From: Spongospora subterranea
Lineage: Eukaryota > Endomyxa > Phytomyxea > Plasmodiophorida > Plasmodiophoridae
Direction: 5' to 3'
Length of the DNA stretch: 64,000 nucleotides
Assembly: GCA_900404475.1 (NCBI GenBank)
Contig: OUQQ01000147.1
Span: 3,954 to 67,953, forward strand
Shown here piece by piece: positions 9,459 through 21,600 of this stretch. The notes under the pieces are model-generated. The model searched no databases and had not been told where the DNA came from. It saw only the letters and a list, made by a program, of their open reading frames with translations. A program made the translations under genes and the position numbers. Position 1 is the stretch's first letter. The number at the start of each line of letters is the position of its first letter.

Positions 9459-12400
9459 ATGTGGCCGTTATCCTGGAGCCGTAAGCCTCGAGAGAAGTTT
9501 TCACTAGAAAGCTTGAGGTATATGTGCTGTCTAACCATTCATCGTTCCAAGCGGTGACGCGGCCTCGGAATGCACAGATATCTATATGAAGATTTGCTAA
9601 TGCATCCTGTAATCGACGATAGCAACAAAGACGTCGTTGTTGAAACATTACGGTCAATCGCTGAAGTAATGATCTGGGGTGATCAGCATAACGACCTTGT
9701 TTTCTAGTACGTCATACTTCGCATTTTGCAGAATTTTTCGATTTTTCGAAAGGTTGCCGAAGTTATCTTTCGAAACCCACTGAATTGTAGTTACCATGAT
9801 TTTCTCATTTTGATTTTAGTTTCTTTTGTGAAAAAAACATCCTCTCTCAAGTCCTTCGAATCTTGGCGCAAAAGTTGGACCGCCAGATTACTGTTCAAAT
9901 CCTGCAAACGCTGTCGATCATGATTCAAAATTTCACAAGGGAGACGTCCATGTATTATTTACTTTCGAATAACCATATTAATGCATTAATTATGCATTCT
10001 TTTGATTTCGGCGATGAAGAAGTGATTGCCTATTACATTTCTTTTTTAAAGACTCTCTCTTTGAAATTGAATAGTAGCACCCTCCAATTTTTCTTCAATC
10101 AAGCTGAAGGTCAATTTCCTCTGTATTCTCAGTCAATACAGGTTAGAATGCGGAATTAGAAGTTTTGTCTTCGTCTCATTCCTGTCTTAGTTCTTTCACC
10201 ATCCGGAAGCTATGGTCAGAATTGCAGTTCGCACTATAACGCTTAATGTCTATCAGGTTGATATTGGCTCCCAGTGACAGTTCATTTTCATTTTTACTAA
10301 GGGTTTAGGTCGATGATCCTGAATTGCGCCAATTCCTGTTGGATAAAAGCGCCATTCCGTACTTTTCCAACCTGGTTTGGTTTGTTCGGGATCAAATCGT
10401 AGAAATTGATGGGTGCGTTGAATCAGCTGCATATTGACAGGATCGTCATAAATCGACTGTTCGTTTGTTTAGTGTTGTCAGATCGCAAGCTCAATTAAAC
10501 TCGCAGACACAAAGTTATTTAACGCGGTTGATAGATGTCCAGATTGATCAGTTTCACTATATAATGGACATTTTGCGCCTAAATATATCCGCTTTGAGCA
10601 AAGTCCTGGAGGATCAGCTTTTGATGCATCTGATAATTCCCGTTTTGATTGGCAGTCTGGCGGCGGACAAGGCGCCTCTTGCCTCTCAGCAAGTCGTCAG
10701 CATAAAGGTGGCGCTCTTCGTACTGTTCCAAATAGTACTTGTGTTTACCGACAGGTGGGGCTTTAACCCAGTTATCTTCCTGTACCGTTTTTCTACTTTT
10801 GCAAATCGTGTTTTGATGCCGTCCATCTCAGTACTACTTTTGTATAACTTAGGTGCTTGATCAATAGTGTGGTGTCGTGCTTGCTTCATGATCCTCTACC
10901 AGAAATATGTTCACAGATTATTGGCTGTGCAACCGATGAGTTCCCAATGAGGAATGCGAGTACAGCGCTTACCAATTTACTTTATGAACAAGTGATTAAC
11001 GGTAATGAGGAAACACCTTCTTGTTCTAGCAATTCAATGGACTCCAACGTCGTACGCTCCACATTACTGTCGTCATGCTCGGATCCCAACCTGGCTCCGT
11101 TTGCATTTGCAGTTCTTCTGGCCCTGCTACGTAATCCTGAAGTTGATAGTGCACTGCTAGTCAGAGTGCGATGCTGTCCACAGAAAACTCTCAAACGAAA
11201 AAAGTTGTTAAACGCGTTGCTCTCCAACGAAACGACTATCAACGCAGCTGACGTGAGTTTCTTCTGTATTTTTTGATATATTTCTGTTTGTCCATTGCTT
11301 GATTATCAGCTGAAACGCCGATTGCTGAGCGAGCGTCGTATAGGTGCAACCGGAAATTCATAACGACGAAACCGAACCTAGGTCAGATTCCCGGATGCGA
11401 TATTTATCGACGCTGCTCGAATCGCAGCAAAGCCAATCGCGACTAGATGTTGTGGAATACCCTGTGGATGTTGTTGATGCTGTTCTTACGTCGCTGGTTC
11501 CCACCGCATCTTTTGTAAGCATTCCATTCACATTACGTAGCGAAATCTATGATTTTATCTATATCTGGGTTTCAGATTTTTTGTGTTTATTGTTGTTTTT
11601 CCTAGGATACATTGGACCTGGCAATGCAGCTTTTGATGGAGTTGGTCCATGTTGAACGCGGTGGACTCAACGGCGCCCATATGAGGAGTTTAGTCACAAT
11701 TTTTAACAGCACCGTAGACCTCATTTTTGCATCGGATGCATATAGAGAGTTCACAATTGGTAAACGAGTTACATTTACTCCATCATTGATAGAACTAGTA
11801 TTGCTCTATTTCGTGCAATCTTGTCCTATGTGTTTTTATTCGCTGATCGGAATTGTTTTCGCGTCCAATGTTCTAATTTGTAACGTGTTGTACAGACACT
11901 GACGAAGACACATCTTCAATTGGCCATGCCGGCAATACGTTTATCGACGCATTTGAAACCGCTTGGTCACATGGTTCTTCAGCTAACGACTTGCTATCCA
12001 TACTTGCTGAGCCATCGTCCCTACTGGGTCGAAGTTGTGAGGCTGGTCCAATAGTGGAGCCTGCGATTTCATCCGATCTTAGGCTCTTTGTTACGTTGAG
12101 GAAACTTTTATCTAGTTTGCCACAAATCAAACCAGTAGGTCCACAGTGCTACACTTCAACCGGCGATATCAACATTGGTTATGTAGGCGTCGCTGGAGGC
12201 AATTTTTTTCCAACCGACTGTGTCTGTCAGGACTCGAATTACTCCAGAACAAGCACCGGTAATGTGTACCTTATACGATGTCGTCGATGGGCCCGCACGA
12301 CGACTTGAGCGTGCAGTGCGTGTTGGCGTTTTAATTTTGGAAAGCGCCCTGATAGTTGTGCAAGGGCCCAGTCACTCTGTCCAAGTGTCTCTGCCGTTCT

Positions 12401-12657
12401 ACAAAGTTGACGTGGCGATCGACGCGCACGATCCATGCATTGTCGAACTGGAATCGAGAGTCTCCACGCCCCCATACCCACAATGTCGCAGAAATGGAGT
12501 GTCACCCTGGCTAATGACCCTGCGGTTCGATACGCCGAATGATGCCCAGCGTGCTTTTGTTTGGCTTGTCGAGGGTCGTTCACAGTCCCGCTACAGGCTA
12601 CGACAGCGCGTCGACCAATATCTACATTATATTGACAATATTAATCTACAAGAATAA
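9459..12657 (+). CDS. CLEC16A: CLEC16A / GOP-1 family protein (FPL domain)
   Basis: Eleven exons can be placed: 9459-9517, 9578-9706, 9820-10141, 10191-10256, 10309-10412, 10473-10754, 10853-11252, 11344-11514, 11606-11759, 11896 to about 12170, and about 12245-12657. The last intron is the least certain. The joined protein begins MWPLSWSRKPREKFSLESLR and continues with the FPL domain: VVVETLRSIAEVMIWGDQHN, SMYYLLSNNHINALIMHSFD, EVIAYYISFLKTLSLKLNSS and HPEAMVRIAVRTITLNVYQ. These are very close to animal CLEC16A. The family acts at endosomes and lysosomes in membrane trafficking, autophagy and mitophagy. The protein is shorter than human CLEC16A, with little of the disordered C-terminal tail. 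The ATG at 9459 is chosen because it precedes the conserved start of the FPL domain in frame. Confidence 0.93.
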
Positions 12658-12879
12658 ACCACATATATCATTATTAAGTAAATATATGATAGGGTCTTTT
12701 GCCAATGCGCCTCAATTTTTTGATGATTGACGGAAACATGTCGTGCCATTATTGGAAATATATCATAGCCAATAAGTGTGGCGAAATCACTTTGGGTTGC
12801 TAGTTGCTACTGTCACAGTCACACAACCCGGAAGGGAGTAGCGCCTGGCGATTGCTTGCCATTTGGTCAAGTCCCCGAC

Positions 12880-15800
12880 ATGTATGGAAGATCGATCGTC
12901 GGCGATAATGATGACGACACTGACCTGTATTCTGGATTCGGCGGTGGCGGTTCCACGCATCTGTACGAGGAAACCAACACGCTTGGCGATAAACGTTACG
13001 CTGGAAACTTGAGATTTGGAACGGCTCAACAAGGCGATGTAAAACGTGATTGCATTGACTGTGATTTCTGTGATATTGCACAAAAACACACATTTCGACT
13101 CGGTTTTCTGATATTGAATTGTGGCTTTGTTGTAGAGTATTTTTCCATTAATATCAGTGTTCTATGTGCAGGATATGAGGCCAATGACGTCTGTGAAAGG
13201 AGCAGGATACCGGAGCAATGGGACCATGCAGTTCGATCCGCTGGCACAAACCAAAGCGACCGCCACGGTGCTTAAACGTAAAATCGACAATGGGCCCGAA
13301 TTCCTGGCAAAAGAAATGGATCGCGAAGTCAACCAATTTATTGTCAGTATCATTTAATGGCCCATATTTCGCTTTCACTTCATCATGATTAGTTGAGGTT
13401 TGTTTGTTCACTTGCAAGTTGGCTTTTCTTCTCCTTTCCGGTGGCAATTATAACAAACAGAACACCTGTTATCCATTGTTTTGTTATCATTCAAGATAAT
13501 TAGACGACAAACAACGTCTGCTTGACAAATACGCCTTGAGATATCTGCAGAAAGGACGAACGCGTTGTGATTCGTTGTTGGCATTGAACGCAGGTAGACA
13601 GTGCCACCGCCAAAGCTCAGGGCAACTATGTGGCCGCACTGGACAAGGCCAAAGAAGCCGTCAAGCGCGAGCGGCTGCTGGTTCGGCATTGCGAGCAGTA
13701 CTCCCTGACCGAGATGGTCAACGCCGATCTGGGATTCGCGGTCCAGTTCAATCTCGCCATCCAGTACACGGCCAACTCCATGATGACCGAGGCGCTCAAC
13801 ATCTACTCGGTCATGGTCAAATCCAAACAATACGCCAACGCAGGTAACGTGCCCAACGTCCACTCCCGCTCTGTAACGCAAATTTCGCACCATTTTTGAG
13901 GTTTAAAATGGCAAAAAGGGATTAGATTTCCAGGAAACTGATAAACTTGGCTGATGGTTTTTGTGGTCTGGAATTTTAAGTCAACACTAACGACGATCAT
14001 TATTCTGTTTGTCCATATGGGAATACAAATGCTGATTGTTTAGGGCGACTGCGAGTGAATATGGGCAACATTTATTTCCTGCAGAAGAAGTACCCGTCGG
14101 CTATAAAAATGTATCGGATGGCCATGGACCTGGTTGGCGCCATCTCCAAGGACACACGATTCCAGATCATGCGCAATATCGGAATCGCGTTTATCCGCCT
14201 TGGACAGTTCCAAGACGCCATACATGCGTTCGAATCGGTCATGGATGGAGCCCCCGAGCCGCAATCTGGTCATAAGTTTAATGTGTGGCGATTCAGTTGA
14301 TAATCGATATTTTTTTGTAGGGTTCAATTTGATTGTGTGCTATTTCGCGTTGGGGGATCGCGACAAAATGAAAAAGGGGTTTCTGCAATTGATGCAGGTG
14401 ACCGTTGAGGGCAATCCAGATACGGCAACGGCGCCGTCGGATGAGCTGTCCAAGTACAACAGCAGGCGACAGGCCGCCCACTCTCGATATCTGCTATGGG
14501 CCGCCAAGCTCATTGCCAACGTGATTGAGGACGGATTCGATAAAGGGTTTCAGTGGCTGGTGTCCAGTCTGAAGGCTCCAGATCCTGGTGCAGATCTAGC
14601 AGGTCATCATGATGGTGAGAATTTTACACTTTCACTACTGTTGGGCCTTTTCTGAACCTAGATCAAGGTTCTGTTTGTGACATGGCTTTTGATCATTTTG
14701 CCAGCAATTTTCAATCGAAATAGCAATTGAAGATGTCGCATTGCTTCGGGTACTGAATTCGTGTAAAGGGGTCTCGACAGAGTACGGGCGCCTAGCAATG
14801 GAGCTGGAACTATGCAAAGGAATTTGTTTCCTAAAACAGAGCGATTTTCCCAACGCCATGGCTGTGTTCCGATCTATCGGACGCCTGGAGCTTGATCTGC
14901 ATGACCAGGCTGCTTGTAATCTCAGTTTTCTTTACTACCTTGAAGAGGATTACGTCCAAGCCAAAAAATACGCCGATCTCGCCATACAAGAAAACAGGTA
15001 CTTTAACTGACAAATCAGTTTTTCCAAACCCAGTCGTTGAGTTCGCCGTTCATGCTGCGAGGAACTAATTGTTTGAGTTTTGGTGTGGTTGTACAAACCG
15101 TCGATTAACTGCTCATAAGGTATAACGCCAGCGCATTGGTAAATCGCGCCAATATATTTTTCATGGAGCGGGATTACGACAACGCACTAGAGATGTACCT
15201 GGAGGCGATTGGAGTCGAAGCCGATTGTGTTCAGGCCGTCTATAATCTTGCACTAGTCTATAAGCAAGGTCATTGACTTTATCCTCAATTACAAATGTTA
15301 AACCGCTCAGCAAAACTGATATAATCTGTCATCAACTAGTTGGTAGATTGGAAGACTCCCTTGGAGCGTTTCGTAAACTTCACAGTTTGAGCCCAAAGAA
15401 TCCAGAAATTATCTATCAGATTGCTGATCTTTACGATCAACTCGAACTATATTCGGTAAGTTCGAAAACAAAAAAGGCCAAACTGGATTTGATACAACAT
15501 GTCAGGAGAGTGGTGAATGGTTCAAGCTCCTTCTAGGAATAGTGCCCAACGACGGAAGCGCTCTGGCACGTCTGGGGAGAATCGCCTCGAAGTTGGATGA
15601 TCAAACTCAGGCCTTTCATTGTTTCACAGAGGTGATTCCAGTTGTCAGCTGCATTCAATGGATCTATCTGATGTAGTTCCAGTCTTACCAATGTAATCCG
15701 ACCAATATGGAGGTGATATCGTGGCTTGGAGTATGGTACGTCAAGAGTGAGCTCTATGAGAGCGCGGTCGAGTTTTTCGAGAGAGCTGGAGAAATTGAGC

Positions 15801-16521
15801 AAAATGAGATCAAATGGAAGGTATATTCATTCCCAATTATGTTTTGAAAATTACGCCATTTAGTGGTTTTCACAGCTAATGGTGGCAACTTGTTATCGCC
15901 GAATGGGGTCCGTTGACAAAGCTCTGCAGCTTTACAAGAAGATTCACGCCCAGGAGCCGGATAGTGTCGAATGCCTAAAGTCAGAAATATTATTGGATCG
16001 TATTGTAACGGCTTTAGACTGATCAAAACCTGCCATGATTATTCAGATATCTGTGCTCGATTTATCACGACACACGGCAGGAAGCTCTGTTGGATGAGTA
16101 TTCTAGGAAACTGAACAGACTCATTTCCAAAAATGACGGGAACGTAGTCAATACACCATCAGGTATCCTGCAACATAGTTTTTACAATTTTAACTCTTGG
16201 ATTTATGAGTTTGTGTGGAAGTGTTGCACTTTTTTGTTGTCACAAACGGTTTGTCAACAAAAGCAAGAACTAGTTCTATACTGACGTCAGTCTCTCATTT
16301 GATTAACGAAAGATAGAAGAACTGATGATATTCATATAGTACCGAATAATACCAACTCACCAGAGGTTCCAACACAAACGGTGATACCACAGCAGTCAAT
16401 TGGCGATGGGCGTACGACGTCGCTGTCTGTATCTGATGGAGCGACTGTCAACAAACACAATTCTGGCGAAGAAGTCGATTTCGACGGTGTTGAGCTCGAC
16501 GATGAATTGCTACCGATGTAA
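12880..16521 (+). CDS. IFT88: intraflagellar transport protein IFT88 (IFT-B core, TPR protein)
   Basis: Thirteen exons: 12880-13038, 13172-13342, 13594-13843, 14044-14268, 14321-14614, 14724-14997, 15120-15268, 15340-15455, 15506-15631, 15677-15820, 15876-15979, 16047-16162 and 16313-16521. The acidic N-terminus (DNDDDTDLYSGFGGGG) and the block MRPMTSVKGAGYRS match the family. TPR units follow throughout, for example VNMGNIYFLQKKYPSAIKMY, IGIAFIRLGQFQDAIHAFES and NLSFLYYLEEDYVQAKKYAD. The C-terminus (VELDDELLPM) matches the conserved acidic end of IFT88. IFT88 is a core subunit of the IFT-B train that carries cargo from the basal body to the flagellar tip and is essential for cilium assembly. 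Several introns use gtca-type donors (gtcagt, gtcata, gtcatt, gtcaga). It converges on the PUB-CAP gene. Confidence 0.96.
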
Positions 16522-16817
16522 GTTTTCAATATTGTCAAATACAGATAGAATTTTACAGATCGATAACAAAACAAGATTTCTGTGCGTGAGCTGCACAGTT
16601 TTCATCGCCTATTTGCCAGTTCTGAATTCTCATTTTCCCGACTCGAGCGTATCGTAAGACAACGGGTATGTTGCAATATGAAAAAATGCAGGACACAACA
16701 TAAACGAGAATGATTGGAGATAATTATATTAAGACTGAAATCAGGATGGGCATGGTCAACAATACAGTACCATACTACTGGACAATAAAACGTAGATGTA
16801 TCAACCAAAAAGTTGCG

Positions 16818-18293
16818 TTAGCACTGAAAATATGAGTTTGCGTTAGTAAAGAAAACAGGAAACAGCGCAATAATCTTACTATATTGGCTAGAACATTCAA
16901 CAACACCAATTCCACACCATTTTGTTCTGCTCAGCAGGTTCTTGCAATGACCCTACGATCGATGCACTTAATTGGATTCAAGTCAAGAATCTATGCTCCT
17001 ACGGGAGAATTTATCCAGCCATCAACTGCAGCTTTTGCAGCATCAGGGCCGCCCACCCTGATAACAATTATAATAAAACTGAGACAGCAATTACGAACAT
17101 GTCGAACCTAGCAAGGTTTTCTGCAGCCATGTTAGATTTCATGGGATACATTGCCACTCTTTCTTTGAATCCGACGTGACTGAAAGCAACTTTTCCCGAT
17201 GCCATATCACGAGAGTGATCCGCACCAATATCTGCTAGATATTGATGCCACTTGAGCGGAGGAAGGTTACGAGTTGCACGAAACTCATTAGTATATTGCA
17301 ATGCTCGCTCCCCAATTCCCTTTAGGATGTAATTGCTATTTGTTTCACGATCCCGTTGAGCATATCTACCTGAAAGATGATGTTAAACCAAAATAGCAAA
17401 GGAAAGGGATATGGACCACCTATTCTGGCAATTCGCAACTCCTCTTCTGCATCTGCTTGCGCGAAATCGGCAATAGTGCCCACGCGTTTTCTTCCTTTAG
17501 AATGAATATATGCTTGATGTTGCTTTTTCCTAATTTCTTTCATCTGTTTTGAGGCGGAAGAATTGACATTGATAATACCACGCCGGATGGTCCCAGTAAG
17601 ACTCGGGGTGGATCCAGATTTCTTTAAAGCCATATTTCGCTCATGTACAGCAGCCATTTCTTCGCGGGATAGTTTTTGATTTTTTTTTTGCACAACAGGC
17701 TTTGCTGCTGCATTGGTTCCGCATTAACGCAAAAACTTGCAATTTGCAAGTAGAGACAAAAATCGTACCTTGAGAGCGAGGAACTGCAGGAGGTGCAACA
17801 GGTTGTTTCGGTCCAGATGATGAGGAACTTGAAGGTCTTGACGCAACCGTTGGGACTGATGTAGACAATGCATCATCCCGCACTCCAGTTATTTCTTCAC
17901 GTTGTGAGCGTATTTCTTCAAGAACTTGACTGGCGTTGAGAGGGTCTGAATCAAATGGGAACCCCATCCATACGTCATCACTTGACTGCGAATCGCCAAG
18001 GTCGATAAACTCCCAGCCACAAGCTGAAAACTGTATAATGCTGGATTGGAAGCACCAAGCAGAATTGCATTACCTTCAAGTGTCTCAACAGCACTGTCGA
18101 ATTTAGTCAATTTCTCAAAGAGCGCCGGATTCGATAATCGAATCTGGTGATGCTCCACGTTTGCCCCCGATGAATTCAACATTAAGCGCTCCAAGACCTT
18201 TAACGCGTTTAATGCATCAGCGCCCCCAGCTTCAGCACAAAGATGGCGCAGGCAGGCGCGCAAAGACGGCATCATGGACGCCATTCCAACCAA
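16818..18293 (-). CDS. PUB domain - linker - CAP (SCP/PR-1) domain fusion protein
   Basis: Six exons on minus: 18293-18074, 18023-17769, 17707-17420, 17369-17108, 17057-17003 and 16940-16818, introns 50-62 nt. Residues about 1-90 form a PUB domain (DALNALKVLERLMLN, IRLSNPALFEKLTKF, AVETLEACGWEFIDLG). PUB domains bind p97/VCP or HOIP-associated proteins in the cytosol. A Ser/Pro-rich linker and a basic helical stretch (KKNQKLSREEMAAVHERN, KQMKEIRKKQHQAYI) follow. The C-terminal part is a CAP domain: LQYTNEFRATRNLPPLKW, HSRDMASGKVAFSHVGF, AAENLAR, GGPDAAKAAVDGWINSP and KWCGIGVVECSSQYSKI. The two His residues of the CAP site are kept; the second-half HRKN motif looks shortened at an exon junction. 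There is no signal peptide, unlike most CAP proteins. It diverges from TBC1D31. Confidence 0.85.
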
Positions 18294-18607
18294 TCGCGTG
18301 TTTCACCCTTCGAATGAGCCACGGAATATCGCTATTCAACAACCGATGATCGTCGACCCCGTCGAATGCGCTTGTTTTGAGAGTGATGACAGTACGGTAG
18401 TTCAACCGATGATGTATTGAGGAGTTTCATTATTGTTACGATTCGTCATCACCAGTGACGCCGTCATCAAAGAGACCGCTGAACCTGTACACACGTGATA
18501 GCCCAATCAGTCGAAACGTGAAACTGATGATGCACCACTGTATTGAGGGCGATAGAGGCCGCTGGTGACAATCGTCATCTCCTGAAGGTGCTCGTCACTC
18601 TATTTCG
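18294..18607. promoter_or_regulatory. shared divergent promoter region
   Basis: About 314 nt lie between the start codons of the PUB-CAP gene (minus) and TBC1D31 (plus). It must hold both promoters. A run of similar gatga/cgtcatc words is present; no specific site can be named. Confidence 0.4.
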
Positions 18608-21600
18608 ATGCAGCCGGACCAAACAGCGGGTGTCGCTCGTGTCCATATCGAGGGGCAGGGCGGGCGAATATGGCCGCGGGCACCCTGCCCTTCGCCGTCA
18701 GGGCTCCTAACCGTGATATGCCCTGGGCTACGCGCTAGTATTTCAGTGCTCAAGTTTAATGATCGTGGAGATAAATTCACGCTTGGTGATACACGAGGAA
18801 ATATATACTTGTTTCATGCTCTACAAAATAGGTTGAACCCACAATTTCGTTTTCGAGTACTCCTTACGAACGATTCTTGGTTGCTCAGATTCTCTTTGGT
18901 TTGTCGGGCAGGAGCTTGTCCTTCAGCTATCGCTCCATCGCCTTCACCCTTATCAATTGTTGCCATCGCTTTTGACGATGGAACAATTAGAATTCTGGAC
19001 ACTGAGGGATCAAGCACTAGCGCAACACTAAGAGGTCATCGAGCAAAGGTGACTTTGGAAAACTTCATTGGGATTTGCCTATTAAGTTTTGATGTAAGGT
19101 TGTTTTCTTGTCCTTCCATCCAACTGGACAATTTCTGGCCAGCACGTCCAAAGATAGGGTAATTATTTGGGATGCGCGAGAATGGCGACGTATAAGAACA
19201 CTAGAAACTACGTCATCTCCACTTTTTCAGACGACTTACGGCCCGTCGGGTAAACCGTTTTCAGGTTCATTTTCCTCAAACTCAGTATCTTTTCCGATTC
19301 TAGGAGCCACAATTTTCACCAGCGTTACGGATGAAGGGATCATCGCTTGGGATTCCGTCAAATTTAAGATGCTATATCAGCTGGGCAAAACAAAGCTAGG
19401 TCGAAATTCAAATCTGGAGGTCGATGCTACGTGCTTTGCCATCAACAGTGCCAATAAATATTTGATTGCCGGAGGCAACTCGCCTTATATATATCTGTGG
19501 AGCATCGATATTCAATGGTTAAAAATCGCTAATTGTTACTGGGGTGTATCTAACTTTCCTTAGCTTATTGAGAATCGCTGTTATGCCCTCAACAGTTCGG
19601 CATTCGATCCAAGTAAGGTTTTTGCCTGACGGTGAATGCGCCATGGTTCTGGGTGATGATGGAGTTTTACTTGTATTTAACGTTCTATCTTTGAAAGTCT
19701 TATTAACCATCAAAGAATCTCATAAAGCCATTCAAGGCAGGACCATTGTTGTTCATTCTAGCATTGTCTTACCGCTTTGTTGTTAGGGTTTGAGATTAGT
19801 TCAGGTGGAAACTACTGTGCATGCTTGATGAGTGATGGGAGCGTATTTCTCTTTGACATGAACAGAGCCTTTGAGGAAGAAGCGCGACTTTTCAAACTTA
19901 AGATCAAGGTTACATCTGATCTCTTGCTATCAGTTTATCTAATCATAACAACAGGGAGGCGAATCTGAAGCGGACGCGATTGCCCGGCTGGGTTCATTAC
20001 CTGTCTTCGATCAGAACACCATGGAAGAATTCACATCGCCTACAACAAAGGACTCTAAAATAATAGTAATTTGATAACAATGTAGTTTCCAAATCTAACG
20101 ATATTGCATAGTCGTCTGCCGATCAAAATCGGTTTTCAATAGAACAGTCTGACAATGATGAAGATGGGTACGATAAATCTCGTAAGGATAGTTCGAAATC
20201 GTACGCTGTCGTATCTCCTCTGCAGCTTCCATAAGTTAATACGTCTTTCAGAACCGACAGGTCAATGAACGATAGTGAATCCTCAGCGCTAACATCAAGA
20301 ATTCAGAGTAAAAACAAACTAATGGATCCAGCTAAACTGAAATCATTACTGAGAGCTTATGGAGAGGTAACACTTACGTTGAAAGCGTCAATGGACAATA
20401 ATGGTTTGACAGTATCCTGCTGAATATCGAAATGTTATTTGGAGATTTCTGCTTAGATTGCCTGAAAACCATGATCAGTTTGCATCGTTTGAACAAAAGG
20501 GTACACACATCGCACTGAAGAATATCCATGAAAAGTTTCCGTTGCAAGACCGTCGCCTCTTCCGTCGATTAACCCAAGTGTTGTCAGCGATTTATCACTG
20601 GTAAATAATGTCAAGATTCTCTACACTGAAAATTTCTGACATTGCTAAAGGTCTCCTATTTTTTCTGAAGTTGAGTTCTTACCAGCACTAGTATTTCCGT
20701 TCTTACGTCTATTCCCTTCCGACAACACAGTTTGCTTTGAGATCGTAATATCGATCCTGCTTAACTGGGGTCGCCACTGGTTTGAGTATTTTCCAAATCC
20801 GCCAATATCTATGCTGAAGGAAATAGAAGACATTCTCCGATACCACGATTCCCCTCTCTTGGCCCATTTTATGGTTAGCGCATAGATATCCTGTGTATTT
20901 TCATTTGCCTCATTTTTTTTCCAGAGTTTAGGAGTCGAGGCATCTGATTATGCATGGCCTCTAATTCACACATTGTTCACAGAAGTCTTTACAAAAACAG
21001 ATTGGTTGGTTTTCTTCGATCACTTGGTGTCGAATCGCCCATCATTTGCTCACTTCATGGTTGTCGCCTATCTTCGCCATTTCAGGGCATCGTTGATGAC
21101 AATGCAATCACATAAGTCGATACAATGTTACGATTTTTGTACCATATTTTTGATTAAAAGTCTTTTTTCAGGAGTATTGAAACATTTTTACGCCACTCAA
21201 ATTCAAATGGAGCGAAGGTTGGGAAATTGATCCAGGAGGCATATGTTCTAAGGAAAAATACCCCTAAACATTTGCGGCCAGAAGAGGAGCCCTGGACTCC
21301 GATCAACTCAGGCTACTACCCAGGTATTAATGACTTGGACGCTATGTTTCACGCCTCAGTCAACTTTTACCAATCCAGAATTCTCGAACTACCCGAAATT
21401 TGTAGTGGATTATCAGCTGAAAGAAAGGCAACGAATACAGCAGGACGTTGACGAAATTGAAAGTAAAAAGTTGACCCTAGAAGAGCTTCAGGTATGAAGG
21501 CCAATAATATTACCATGCCAGTACACTCACTCGCTTTAGAAAAAGACTGAAGAACTTGAACGGGAGAGGACGTCGTGGCTACACCAGCTAGAATCCTTGC

